DNA of 64,000 nucleotides from Thunnus maccoyii (Eukaryota > Chordata > Actinopteri > Scombriformes > Scombridae): positions 28,213,647-28,277,646 of the forward strand of contig NC_056547.1 of assembly GCF_910596095.1 (NCBI RefSeq), written 5' to 3'. The notes below the pieces were generated by a model. That model was not told the origin of the DNA, did not search any database, and was given only the letters and a program-made list of their open reading frames with translations. Both the position numbers and the translations under genes were made by a program. Position 1 is the first letter of the stretch. Each line of letters opens with the position of its first letter. Positions 11,601 through 26,600 of this stretch are shown here, piece by piece.

Positions 11601-14600
11601 TGATCTGTTCCCTTCAGTTGTAGATCTTGACTTTTGCTTCCCAGACTTATTTTTTCCCTTAATTGTTCTATGCGCTTTTGTGATTTTTTAGATTCTCTTT
11701 TGGCAGCTTCCATTTCTCTTTTCATTTTGTGCATTTTACGTGCAACCTTGCTTTCTGTCTTTGTCAAGGATGGTCTGGGTTGCTGTACATCTACACAGAC
11801 AATATTCTCTCTGTCAGTGTTAGGATGTTTAGCGAGTTGTATCCATTGACTCAGGTGTGAAATTCAGTATTTCCTCCTGAGCTCTTTTCCTTTCCCTGTG
11901 CTTTATCTGGTCTTGCCTCCACTGTTTCCTCACTTTTTCTTTTTCTGTTCTGGGCAGCTGGCTGATGACAATTTTTCCCTCTCTCTTCCTCCTCTGATAA
12001 CTATAAAACATGAGAACTAATAAACTGGCATATTCTCATTTAAAAATCTGAAATGTCTGACTAGTGGTTAAAAGTAATAACTGCAAAATAAACTGTTTTG
12101 CAGACTTGCATTATAGTTTATCAAGATGTATTACCTCTCTTTTTTTTTTTTGCAAGATATGCTTCTCTTGCAGCCGGATCATTTTTAATGCGCTCTATGT
12201 GTCATGCTGATCTTTCCTGCAAACATTCTGACCATTCACATCTGTACAATAGAGTTGCATTAATTTTGTGTCTTCTCCCATCCTGCAAGGAAAACACGTT
12301 ATTTTACTGTGTCTTTAAACGCACTGATCAGGAGTCTACAGCAAAGTATGATACATTTTCTCGATAGTAACCTTTTTAACGTGCAGGAAGAAGTGCTTTA
12401 TCTTTGAGGGAGAGCTTACTTTGACCGGAAAGAACAGAGCAGGTATCCTCATCTGTTTTTACTAACAATATCTTGATAATACAATATCCTCTTTAATGTT
12501 ATTACTTCTTCACTTCAAAATAAAAATCCCATATTTGCGGTAGTTCCACGCTGACATTTGAGAACATACAAACTGCTGGACAAAAGTTTTTCAATTATCT
12601 CAACACATTTAAAACAATTGGTATTTGTAAAATTTGGTTTATTTGAAAGGTTTTAAACATAAAATCATACCATAGTATTTTATTTTGAATTTATTATCAT
12701 TAAAATACCATCGTTTTCTTAGTCTGTTCATTTGCATGGAGGGTTGCACCGCCTGACATTTGGGAGTTTGAGATGCCAAAACACAGAGATATATATTTAC
12801 ATATGTTTGAATGTACTGAAAATGTAAATTATTAAAAAAAAATAAATAATGCACTCGGACATAAAAACATGCATGTTAATCCTGGCTCCAAAACTCAAAA
12901 ATACACCCAACAACACCTCTAAAGGTCACTAATTAACACATTACATCTAGTTGTTTTAATCAGTTCACAAACAGAAATGTAATGTTAAGTTACATGCTGG
13001 AAATATTTCTTGTCTATTACTCATTTCACTCTCATAAAGCTCTTAAATGATTTCTCTAAAACTGGTCAGATGCTTTAGAACAGACTCTCTAACTCGCTGG
13101 CTTGTTTGGTACAGTTAATTGAAGGCTTTCCTTCTCCTTTTTCAGGTTTTGCCTCCAAACCTTTTTTATGTTAATTTGGGATCCTCATTGTCCTCATTTA
13201 CCATGTGCTTGGCATATCACCATTAGAATTTGCATAGAGTTTTTCATTTGCTAGGTTGATTGAAGGTCTGTGCCTTGATACAGGATTCAGGTATGCTACA
13301 AAGGCTTCAAATGGTGCATGTGAAGTTAATTTAAATACAGCAAAAACCTCCAGACTCCAGTGATCTGTTTATTACCAGATATTTGTTACCAGTCCAGATA
13401 ACAAATAACTGAAATTGTGATCAATAATGGTAGCACACACTTCAAATGAAGGTCCTTCCAAAATGACTCCTACAATTTCACAGGACTTTCTAATGAGTTT
13501 TAAGTTCAAAATTTCCAATGACCTGTGTTCCTGTGTAAAGCTATGTGTGAGAAAAGTAGATTTTTCCTAATTGAAATATTCTAGTTAAAGAGAAATAAGT
13601 TTTGTAATTGGATCACGTAGCTGAAACAAAAGTCAGTTTCATCACAAGCTGAACCTTAAAGCAGCAAAGTTACTCAAGGTTCTTTCTTTTTTCCATCACA
13701 CTGTCAAGTCATGAGGGTTTGTTTTCTTCGGTACTGTGTCTGTGGTTGACCTTTCACCTTGCTGACGGGGCTGATGGTGGTAGGGGTTGATGTCACGCAC
13801 ATGAAGTGGAGAGTTCCTACTAAAAGCGAACTGTAGTTTCTCAGAACAGGACAGAGTGAAAAAGGAAGAGATGCCAGACAAAGTGATTTACATCCTCATC
13901 TAGTTAGCCAAAGCAGTTTCATAGCCGATTGTGGTGTCTCTGTGTTTGGTTTTATGTAAGCTCAGTTGTATATTTGACAGGTCACATTATCATTTTTGCA
14001 GATTACAGGCTATTAAATCATACACCCAAGCACAAAAAGCAAAGAAGGGAACACATACGTAAGAATAAAACCTTTAAAATGCACTAACTGTGCAGTCTTT
14101 CACGTTTCATATCTCCACCATTCCTTCATGTTTTTAGCAGAGGTGGCTTACAGATGATAGTCCAGCCCACTGTGTTGACACAGCAGCCACTAAAGCCAAT
14201 TATATGGTAATGAGTTTCTGGAGATATTCCTGGTCTTTGAGTAATGGGCGTACAGATAGCAGCGGCTGTCGTCACTGTTAATCATATTACTGTCTAATCA
14301 GAGCTGCTTCTGCTCCTTGTTTAGCCTTACTTTACAGAGAACTGCAAGCTTATAGAAGCACCAGAGTCTGTGAATTGCTGCATTCACTTGTGACATTTTA
14401 TTCAGTTCATATTCAGAACAATGTCCCATTTATCATTTAAACATTCCTTCTGACTGACTGAGTGTATTTTAAGAATCTGTATTCCTCTCTCTGCACATGC
14501 TAGTCCACTGAAGTTAGTGCTCCCCGCTGGTTTGTGGGAGATTCTGAATCATTGCAGGGCCCTGTTCAGCTCGACTTTGCTGTTAAAGGAAAGATTTGAA

Positions 14601-17600
14601 ATTTTTGGAAATATAACCATAGCATTTTCATGGCTGCACGTTAAGTTAGGAGCTAAAGCTGGGTGGCAATTAGCCTAGCTTAGCATAAAAACAACTAGCC
14701 TGGCTCTGTCCAAAGTAAAAACACAAACACCTACCAACACCTCTGAAGCTCACTAATTAACATGTTGTATCTAATAAGTTGTATAACATACAAATGTAAA
14801 AATGACAATTTGTTTTTTTTACATTAAGCTTATGTGTGAATCAAACACACTACACACTACACACCACACAGAGATGCAGTATGTTAGGATGCTGTCTGTG
14901 ATGCAGCAGTAGAGAGTCACCAGCATCTGTTGGGGCAGACCAGCTCTTTTCAGAGTCAGCCATTGCTGTGCTTTCTTGACCAGTGCAGTGGTGTTAGTGG
15001 ACCATGTGAGGTCCTCTGACATGTGTTTGCCTAGAAACCTGAAGCTGGACATTCTCTCTACTTTGTCTCTGCTGATGAAGACTGGAGTGTACTTGTCATT
15101 CTGTGACCTTCCAAAGTTGATGATTATCTCTGATTAGCTCTTCAACCTGACAGGTTGAAGATTCTTTTAAATACCTCAGTTAGCTGTTCAGCAAAGTCCT
15201 TAAGTACCCGTCCTGGAACTCTGTCCAGGCCTGCCGCTTTGTGTGGATTGACCCTCTGCAACGTGCGCTGTACATCATGTGTGCTCAATGTGAGAACCTG
15301 TTCATCCTCTATGGCCGAAATCTTGGCACATTGTTGCCGGTTTCAAAGTGAGCGAAGAAAATGTTGAGCTCCTTGGCCAGTGTGACATCACTGTGGGGGC
15401 AGACAGGGTTGCTCTTGTAGTCAGTGATAGCCCTGATGCCTTGCTATACGCTCCCAGTGTCAGCGCTGTTTAAGTGGTCTTCCACAGGATACCTGTGAAT
15501 GTGTTTGGCCTCTATTATGCCTTTTTTCAGGTTTGACCTGGCAACACTATATGCTGTAGTGTCACCGGATTTAAAAGCGTTATTGTGCGCTCTTAAGAGA
15601 TTTTGTACCCCATTGCTCATCCAATGAATCTGAAGCATCGGTTTGGAGAGTGCAGAGCCGCCGCACCTGGACGTGCCACCGCCATCTTACATTTTCAGTG
15701 ATGCTAGTAAATAGCGCTTGGCTATTACTGAGACAACCTGATCCTCTAAAAGAATCCAGAGAAAGGTTGCAGCCAGCATGGGTGCTGAGGTCATGAGGAC
15801 AGGGTGCTGCAAAAGAGGTCTGTGCTGAGCTGACGCAGGGTGTTGGGTGCTCATGTGGAAATTTCCATTGGCGCAGCATTTTATTGTGGGTGGACAGTGA
15901 GTTAGGGGCATCAAGCCCTGCCAGCCAGGAGTCACTCGGGCCAATACAGTGCTTCCAACCCCATTTCTTCCGCTAAACAAAGCTGATTTGGGCTTGTTTG
16001 TCTCCTGCAGCAGCACTTTTAACACTGAGCAGCAAATCAAAGTGACTTACAATAGTCAATACCAAGCTAAAAGCAACTCCACTTTAATTAGAGAAATTGA
16101 GACAAAAGATACATTACCTTAGAGGGTATGGAGCGAGTGAGGTGAATTATGGGTCAGTCAAACACAGATTACTGAAGTGAATACTTGATTTGAAGAGTAA
16201 ACCTTCAAGGAATACTCCACCGCAATCCCATTTTCAAGGCTTGAAAGATGGCTGTGAACACTGCTTCCTTTGAATTCCAATTTCATGGCAAAAGAAAGGT
16301 ATCAATGCGTCTGTAGAAACTTTTCAAAAAACTACTTCTCTGCTTTCCATCCATATACTCAGTGTCTTCCAAACACTTCCAAAATATGGCTAAATAAACA
16401 GCTTCTAATTGCCACTAGTGTAGTTACTGACAAATGTAGTTGCAGATTTTAAATTAAGTTATTGTTAGTTATTGTTAATTATTGTTGGAGTGATGATGGG
16501 ATGGGGCTTTATTTTTCTAATACTGATTGGGACATCATCTGTGTTTCCCAGCACATTCATATAACTTTAACTTTATTGTTGATTTTCACATGTTATTTTT
16601 TTCTTGTTTTACTGCATATGAAAACTTTTCAAAATATTTACCATCTAAATAAGCTGACGGATGCACAGCACAGCACCATATCCCCAGCCAGTACTGTTGT
16701 TGTAGCTAACATGTTAGCAAACAGTTGCTTATTTACACATCCAGCAGTTACGGAGCAACATTAGCATTCATTTGGCGGCGTTTCCAGCCGCCTGATGAAT
16801 CTAAGTCCATTATTCTTTCTCTTTTTTAGCTCTGATTTGGTCTTGGTGTAATGTAAATGTGCAAATTACATGTAGTAAAAGGAACCAAAAGCAAGGAACC
16901 AAAGCAAATGTATTTGACATTTGCTTTGCATATTATTAACAAAATTACAGCCATTTTGACAGTATCCTCATGCAGAATATCTTGCTAAAAACCAATTAAA
17001 ATATCAAATACATTATTTCATACAAATATGCATCAACAAAGCTACACAAAACATCTGAAGTTTACAAGTTCACAAATTATTTTAGTTTTTCATTTTTACA
17101 GATTGTAGTAGATGTTTATGTATTGCAACTCTTACAAGTTTGCATGTCAAGTTGCGGCCTCACAAACCTTACTGTGTTAGTGGACATTTGGTCTCTTCAT
17201 AGCTATATATGTTAGTTCCTCAAAAGTGGACATTGGGTAGACTGTTTATTAAATATAGATTTTCATCTAAAGGTGGCCTTATCTTCACAGCAGCCATGAA
17301 TAACTAATAGAGGAATCATGCCTTTGTCTGGAGTTAAAACACTAAAACCTCTCAAAACCATGGTGACAGGTTTCACAAGACAGCAGTTATATGAAGTGAA
17401 AAATCCCCTAGACTCAGACCTGCTTTCACCACCGTCAGCACCCCATCAAACTGTGGCTCTTTAAATTGCCCCTTTCCTCATTCAGTGCTAGAAAATCCTC
17501 AGAGGCGTTATTTATGTTCAAGGTCATCTCTGCTGCCGCTGCTGCTCGTCACGCCTGATTACGCAACCTCATGTCTGCCCTCAGATTTGCCTTAATCCGA

Positions 17601-20600
17601 CAAATGCTGAAGCAGACACTGTTTTGCTTCATCATGTTGTCTGTATCTGCACAGCAGCAGTAGATATGGGGCCTAGAAATCCACTGCAAGTGTTTGACAT
17701 TAACAGCGATTTCTGTTGTCACGGTGACACTGAAGGATTGGTTTTTATATCTCTCAGCAACCTTTGTTTGTATTTTTGTACTTACTTGTGTCTATGTGTA
17801 TTTTCATTTCTTCTTGAGAATCATTTGTGTCAGGATTATCTCCTGTGGACACAGCAAATTCTGTTGACATCTCAGGGCTTCAAAGTACAGTCAAAGCACT
17901 GGTTGCATCACTGACTCAGCGTTATCCTGCATGTCCTGATGACATGGCTGAAGCTCAGGTCAGCTCAGGGTGTGTTGGGCTTGAATTCCTGCCAGTGGAA
18001 ACAGGAGGATCAGGATCTTAATCAGCGGGAGAGTAGCATGGTCTCTGTGAAAGTTTCTTTCACTGTGCAGAGTGATCACACTTAGGAGGAAAGAGGTATT
18101 GTCTCTGGGGCTGCAGGCCTGTTTGTTCTTAAAACAGGATCTGTGGACTCGTTGATCACAAAGGCAACAAAGGGGCAGTAGAAATAGATGGATCTGCTGG
18201 AAAACTGAAATAAGGATCATTGATACTGATACTGATTTGTAAATTGAATCTCAGTGGTATGTATTGTTATGTAAAGAGTTGCTGTACCATGTGCAGTAGG
18301 CATGATATGGCTTGGGTTAATCTCCACTGTCTCTGGGTACTGTGGATAGTCTAGTCTGAATGTATCTTAGGCCAGTGTTACAGAGTTAAAATACACACAC
18401 AGCAGGTTGTGTTAGTAAGTTGCAACTTGAAATACAGCAGTAATTTAAGTTACTTCATATGTAGAGATTTGCAGCTAAAACAGCAAGTCAAAGCTTTCAA
18501 CCTTCACAAAGTTTCACTGGATATTCTAAAACAACCTGTTTTATTTCAGGGTAGGTTCTGATTGGCTAGCTGCTTTGCTGCAGGGCAACGCAGAGGAAAG
18601 AAATAGGGCTCAGTTATAATTTACAGCTGCTGGAAGTGCGCTAACTGCATCTTTTTCATTTCAAATGAGAGTCGATATTGCAGCATTTAGCAGCTAAAGA
18701 ACCATATTTCCCTGAGGAGTTGGTGGAGACCAAACCTGAGCTTAAAAGAGTGTGAATACTGAACTTACCTTTGTTGGTCGTGTCTGCTGGATGTGTAAAT
18801 CAGCAATCGTTTGCTAACATGATAGCCATAACAACTTAATAAGGTCATAATATGTCAACGTGTTTACAGCTTTTTCCGCTGACCTCAAGCAGCTCAAAAA
18901 GTCAATTATAGCATCTTTAAATGACTGGTTCACAATTTTGTGAACATTATGAACTCAGACACCTGCTGGGAAATCTCAGTGGTCTTAGACATGGTCTTCA
19001 TTCAATCAGTATAAGTATTACATGGTGTCCTCAGGACCTGGAAATTCTAAGTACGTAAATCTTTAACACATTCACTCCCTCATTCACTGTGACTGGAATT
19101 AGAATCAATTAAAGCAGCTGCTGACACATATTCAGTAGAGTACAGTCAGTACAGTAGGTGAAGGTCAAATGCTTGGAGGTGAAAATATAACAATATCAAT
19201 TAATAAGTATACTGTCTAAAAACGTCGTCTTTAAGATGAGGTGATGCCTATCAATAGTTCATTGGCTGCTCAAAGGGTAACTGCAGTGCAATGGCTCTCA
19301 GCCAATCAGAAAAAGTCAATGCAAGGATGGGCGTAGTGAGTTGACTGAAAAGTTTCAACACCCTACGACGACAACAAAACATAATTCATGAAACAGCTTG
19401 TATTTCTAAAATAGTTGTCTGCCCTGTAAAAAAATATCTGTTTTGTTAGTATTATCCAGGTGGTTTACCATGTTTACCATTTTTTGTATTAAAATGGTTA
19501 AGTGGATGTAAATTAAGCACTTACTTGCATAAAAAAGTAGACTTGTGAAGCATATAAAGTTGCTCCAGATCCCAGCTAGGCACATAAAGTGTGTGTCAAA
19601 CATGAGTTGTTGTTAGTTAAAAATGAAAGCATTTGTCATGCATCAGGTGGATGAAACACATATCTGAAGTGCATCCAACTGGTGAAAGATATTTTATGTG
19701 TAAAGGTCTGAGCCGTCTTTCCGTACGACCTTTATGCTGCAGAAGAGAAAGTGCAGAACGTGGTCTCCTCATGGCTGAATTTGCCCTTGACGGCTTCACA
19801 TCCTTTACAGTATGACATGTGCAGCCATGTAGAGGATTTGTGCTGTAACCCCTCTATGTTCTCCTTCACAAGTGCTGACTGATTACATTACACATGATGC
19901 TACAGTGGAACTACTGCACTCAGCTAAGTGAATGTGAGTCAGTGTGGAGTAGTAACAGAGCTCCTCTAATGTCGGCAGCACCAGCAGCAGCACTTCTCTG
20001 ATAGAAAAGACTGTTATGCAATGTGATTTTCTCTGTGGCTGATTTCGGATTAGTAGGTTAGAGGTGAATGAGGTCGAAGCATTTCCACCAACCATTTCAT
20101 TGTGTTGCACCACAGCGAATCAGTTCAGCATATGGCACTGCAGACTGAGCTGAGGGTGCGTGTGTGAGCGTGTATGCGTAATGCCTTGTGTAACTCTGGC
20201 TCTAATATAATAAACGGCTCAGATCGAGCTCTGGAAGATTATGGGTATCAACTACCTAGCAGGAATTTGGAAACTTATTTAATTCCCTTCTTGTTACCAA
20301 ATAAGACTTTCTTCATGTTCAGAGGCTGTTTGTGAAAGACTTAAATTCAAATGAAATACTGAGGAATGCTTTACTCTGTCGCAAATTGCATTGCAAAGCA
20401 GTTCCTCCCACAGAGCCGAGAGAAAGCAGCAGTGCCTCTCAGAAATTTACTGCTTTTTATTGTGCTGACTGTTGGTCTGGAAAATCATTTTTAAAGTAAA
20501 CAGATAAATGTTTATTGGGCTGTAAAGACTCCTCCTTCACTCTGCAATAACATGTCGGCACATAGAATTTACCGGTCCAAACTCCCTCCGTCAGTTAGTC

Positions 20601-23600
20601 AGATTTTCTGAGATCTTTGCCAGTTTAAAAAACACTGAAATTGCCCTGAGAAAATGTGCTGTTTATTATGTAGAGGATCCAGCTTGGGTTTTGCCACCTG
20701 AATCTGTTGGGTCAACACAGTCTGTCTCTCTATGCTATCATTACTGTTTGTAAGATAATAGAATAAAGCAAAACTGTAATAAGTTTGCCCTTATTTTGGC
20801 ATAATGTAACAGTGCATTTTCAATATAGAATAAAAAGTCAATAATTACCAGTCTGTGTAAGTACACAGGCATCTCTAGATACCAGTACAAGCAAGTTAGG
20901 AAATATGTAGGGAGTTTTTTTTGTTTTTGTTTTGGGGTTTTTTTTGTAATTTGGGTTAGAAAAAACAAATTTTAATGTGGTGATTCATAAAATCCTAATT
21001 GTTTCCAGTCTCCTTCTTTGGTGCTGAGCACTCATTGCTGTTGTATCTCAGGTCTGCATTTCCAAGGAACCAAAGCAAACAGTGTGAGTGGTACTGACAC
21101 ATCTTTTCCTTGGATTTTATAAATCTTAATGATGTTTGAGTTTCTGTGGGTGATGTGACCTCTTCTATTGAAAGTAAAGATTAAAAGATGTTTTTATGTT
21201 TGTTAAAAAGATCATATTTATACAATTCAAAGACAGAGAGAGTAGAATAGTGTGTAGTAATATTTGAAGAAAAATGAGACAAAGTGAAAACTGGTGCATT
21301 CTCTGTGCTCCATTCAGATCTCAGTGTTCCAGGTCCAACACGTTTTGTGTTACTCTCACAATGTCTATTTTCATACCACTACTGGGTAGTATAACTCCTA
21401 TACATAGTGTCTTAAAGAGATTATTTATGGAATTATTTAAAGCTGCATTAATCAATATTCTCATATCAGCAATGCATCAAATAACTGTGTGCAATGTGAA
21501 AGATGTTACTTGTAGTGACAAACCCACAGAGAATCATCACCAACTCTGCAGCTCTGTGGAGCATTTCAGCCTCTTTTAACTTATTGTTTTGGTATTAGAA
21601 CCTTGAACTACAGTTTTGAATCAGTGGCACAGGCAGAGTTAGCAATTAGCTAGTAAACATATAGACATTTAGCAGCTATAAAGAGACAAATATTCCTTGT
21701 CAGGGGTTGGTGGAGACCAAACCAAAGGAGAGTGAATAATTGCTTAAAGAGACACAACCTCAAATAAATGCTAATGTTGCTTGATGTCTGCTGAGTGTAT
21801 AGTAAAAGGCAATTGCTTGCTAACAACTTTGAAAGCTGCAGCTGTCAGCCTTATGTTTACAGCTTGTTCCACAGGGGGAAAACCCAAAACTGTGAATTAA
21901 TGTTGCTTCAAGCATTTGCAAACACATGTATTTACCAATGGAATGTTGAGGTTGTATAACATGGCTCACATTTAATGAGAGAGTCTGACCAAAACAGACC
22001 CAAACAGATTAAAAGTCAAACTTTCAACAATTTTTTAGCCACAATAGTCACACCAGATGTAACCAATGGAACAGTGTATATGAATGTTTTGTTCATGATG
22101 GAAATGTTATGGTATGCACAGTCAAAATGTAAATATGTAAATGTAAAACTGAAACCGCTCTCTTTCTGTTTACAGCATCAAGTTACTGGCAGTGCAGGAC
22201 CTGCTGGAGCGGGAGGCTCTTGACAAGGTAAAGTGGAGCTTCTCAGACTCACTGGTCACACTGGTTGATTGGGAGGTCTGCTAGTGTCTTGCTTTCATTT
22301 GCAGCATTGCAAATGAGATGACTCACTACTCAGGGAAATGCAGTCAGAAACTGTCACTGAGTGTTTCCTATTTAGGTAATATGTTTCTGCAAATGCTCCC
22401 CCTTTCTCTGTCTCTGTCTCTATCTCTGGAGTGTAAATGTCCTCTATTTCTAGTCACACTTTTGGGTTTGAACTGTGTTAGTGCTCTCCTGTGCTTTCAT
22501 TACTATAAATATGACAGTGGTTGCTATGGGTTGGAGGGTGTCCAGTGTCAGGTATTGGCATACATACAAATCCACAGCCTACAACTGTCCCTCCACTGAG
22601 AGAAGATGACACTTTATTGATTACTATCTTTGGACTAATCTTTGATTCACATTCTGTTTTTAAATTAGAAAAGATAATTTAGCAAAAAGATGCTGCCACA
22701 TTTGAGCTGACAGCTGGGAGCTGTGATGGCCAGATTTGCCAGAAGACAAATGACACAGAAATATAAATCATAACAGAAGCTGTAGCTTTCCAAGTTGTTC
22801 AGCTCTGGAGGATATTTGTGCTATAGCACCTTTGAGTTCACCATGTTAAAGGGATACTTAAATGTTTTGGGTAATACAATCATTTGTTTTCTTTCAGAGT
22901 GATATAAGGACATTGATATGAATCTCATGTCTGTGTGTTCAGTACGATAAAGCCAGGATATTGACTAGCCTAGCTTAAGTCTAGCTTAGCATAAAGACAG
23001 GAAGCAGAGGGAAACAGCTAGCCTGTCCCCGTCAAGTTCAAAGATACACTTAGTAACTCCTCTAAAGCATGATGCTACTAAAACCGACTACCTCACTGTT
23101 ACATAGTGCTGGTTAAAAATGAACAAACAAATCTTTTCTACTACTACATTTTTAAGTTCGTTATGTACTGCCACATGCTGCTTCCAGGGAATAGCCACAG
23201 CCACAGCTTGAGTCAACATTGACAAAAGCCCTAACCTTCTTTTGTTTACTCTGCTTTTATATATCACCAAGCCAGCATTCAAATTGGACACTTTACAACC
23301 CTAAACAGTATTGCAAGCTCACTTGACAACTGTATCTTGCTTTAAGCAGTGCAGGTGCACACTAACAGATACATGTTTTTCCCCTTGCTTGTGCTTGAAT
23401 TGACTGCTGGTTAAGCCAGACACTGTAGGGGAGAATGGAAAATAAAAGTGTATTTGTTTCAAATAATAGTTATTATATATACCTCAGGTTGTTGTGTACC
23501 CATGGAAATTAAAACAAGGTATCTAATTATTATAGTTTTAGAACAATGACCCATCAAAAAAAGTTAGTCCTATGGCACAACTTACCCCAAGGTAGGGGTA

Positions 23601-26600
23601 AAATGAGCATGGAGATGGGGTAAATTGAGCGCTCTAGGGGTTATTAGTGCTACCATTAAATACTGTTTTAAAAATGACACAAAATCAAACAATTTTGAGA
23701 TAATTTTGAACTTTATTAATTCCATCAATTTAACAAAGGCAAAAACTCATACTTTTAAGTAAAATGATATGTTTGTGTGCTGTTGTTCAACATGGTACCT
23801 AAACATTTTCAGTAAAGACTAAACTGTGATCTTTGTATGTGAGCTACAGAAAGAATGTGTGTGTAAATGTGCTTCTGTGTATACAGACAGGTGACAAATT
23901 AAAGGAAAAACTGATACAAGTCTGAATGCTTGACCCCTACAGTGAGGGGGTCTGGTGGCTCTGTTATGCTGTGGGGGGCATTTTGCTGGCATGGGTTAGG
24001 ATCCACTTCCCTTAGAGGGAAGGGTCACTGCAAATCAATACAAAGTTGTTCTGAGTCATCACCTTTATCCTATATTGAAACATTTCGATCCTGATGGCAG
24101 TGGTCTCTTCCAGGATGACAATGCCCCCATCCATAGGGCATGAGGGGTCAATGAATGGTTTGATGAGTATGAAAATGATGTGAATCATATGCTATGGTCT
24201 TCACAGTCACCAGATCTCAAACCAGTTGAAACCTATGGGAGATTTTGGACTGATGTGTTAGACAGTGCTCTCCACCACCATCATCAAAACAAGGGAATAT
24301 CTTTTTGAAGAATGGTGTTCATCCCTCCAGAAGAGTTCAGAGACTGTAGAATCAATGCCAAGGTGTATTGAAGCTGTTCTGGTGGCTCAACACCTTATTA
24401 AGACACTTTATGTTGGCTTTTCCTTTAATTCCTCACCCGTCTGTTTGTACAGCATGTTTGTGTGTGGCTTAAACTTATCATTAGTGGTATTAGTGGTATT
24501 TGCAGTGCGTGTTCTAAATGCTGCGTGTGTTGTCAAATTGATGAAGATGTTTTCTTAAATTGCTTGTGTTGGCCACCGTACCCTGGCCCTCCCCCTCTTC
24601 CCTGGTATTTTCTTTCCATAGTTATTGAAATAGGGAAAAAACTCTCTCAGCTAACTAGCCTCCTAGCTAGTTTCTAGCTACACATTTTATTCAAAATATG
24701 TATCTGAACCATCAATTCCTGTCTCATAACTCTTCCATTCTATAACTATTCCTCTGTTGTGGAGCCATTTGTAATCCAGCAGAGCAAGGTTAAATAAAAG
24801 TGGCTGATGCAACATAGCAAATAGGCTACCTCACACCAGCAAGTGAATCCAGTGATTGCACATTACATTCATGACCTGATTTTGCTGCAAGATTTTAAAG
24901 ATCCTCTACAGACATGTATTAAGACATACAAAAATACTCCAATATGTTTTTTTCCACAGAAAAAGTATAATTACCACACTAAAATCCTTAATGTCCTCTT
25001 TCTCTCTCATTAAAATACGTAAATATATTTAATCTCAGAAGTTGAACTGCTGGACACAAGATGTCTCCAACTTCACTGTAAGTCCATTCTCAGTGTTTGT
25101 GCACTGGAGGCTTCAAGTTTCCACATCACACTTGTGTAAGTTGAATATTCGTCCACTATTTGAGACTATCAGAACTATTTGTTATGATGCCAATATGCCA
25201 CCCCTTAAAATCATAAAATCAGATTTTCAGTGAGCACAGAGAAACGTTCCACTTTCAGCAGATGAATGTGAAAAAAAAAACTCTGCACATACATCATTCT
25301 ACACAGTGAAGCTCAAACATCCAACTGTAGGAACAAGAAGAAAAACACATTTTGAGGGGGACTTTAAATGCTGGTGTGATTAAGCCCTCAGAACTGAGAG
25401 AATTTTGGGACCCCAATCTGTCAGTATGGATGCTGGAGAAAACAATGGATAAACTCACTAACAGAAGCTCTATATAAAGTACGCTTGTACAGTCAGCTCG
25501 CCCACTGTCTTAGATGTAGGGCAACTGCATTAATGCACAGATGCCAATGCATCCTTAAATGTCAGAGTTCAACATGCGTCTCTGAGCATTATGATGTGTT
25601 CCTGTTCAGCCTACACACTTCTTTGCACACATGAAATGTCACTTTCTGTATGGGCTACCAGATGGATCCTTGGCAGAGAAATCAGCTCCCTGGAAAGGGA
25701 AGTAGGTCAGCAGCAGAGTATTTTGGACAGAGAGAGGGGGTGGTGGGAGGATGAGTTACCTCTGGACAAGCTCTAGCCCACATTGCAGTGTTTTCACTTG
25801 TGCCAGCCTCCCACACTGATTTTCAGCCTGTTTTCACATCTCTTCTGTCTTGTCTTAGCCCTTAGCAGCCTCTCTTTTCATCTCCTATCCCTGCAGTGTC
25901 TCCCTCTGTATAGTGAATAGGAAATGTTTTTTCCATTCTCTCTCCCAGATCCTTCACTTTGCTTAGTGCAGTGCAACCTGCCAAAATATATATTTTTTGT
26001 TGTACACTCTTTTCATTGCAGGGAAAATGCATATTTAATATATTTTAAAAAAACATGTGTTAACCCTGCAATGCAATTATACACTCACAAGCACATTAAT
26101 GCAATCCAGTTCTGCCATAAATTGTACTTTTACGAAGCTAGTCTCACGATACCAGACAATGGGAGATCTCTGCCCACTGAAAGCCGCTAACAAACCTGCG
26201 CCTCTTACATTTTGTCAAGAACAAGCCTTACCAGAAATGATGCTCTCCCCTCATTCTCCTCCGTAGTGAACTGCATGTCACAGCCCCAACATGAAGGACC
26301 CCTCTAAAGACTTTGGATTGGCAATACAGTTTTTTTAAACTCACTAATTGTTTCCACCCAGTTTTAACAATGAAACCTGGGAGATTGTCCTCAGTCTCTA
26401 TGAGCCAAATGTTTAGACCTGTGAGACTATTACAAAACTTATACATTTTCAGCTTTTGTTGACATTGTCAGAAAGGTAATAATTCTACTGTATGTTTATT
26501 ATTGAGGTTGTGGTGGGTGATGGTGGTATACTGGAGTGCATTATATTGAAAAGTATTCCTAATATTTTGCCCTCCTCATGTATATTAATGGGGTGGACAA

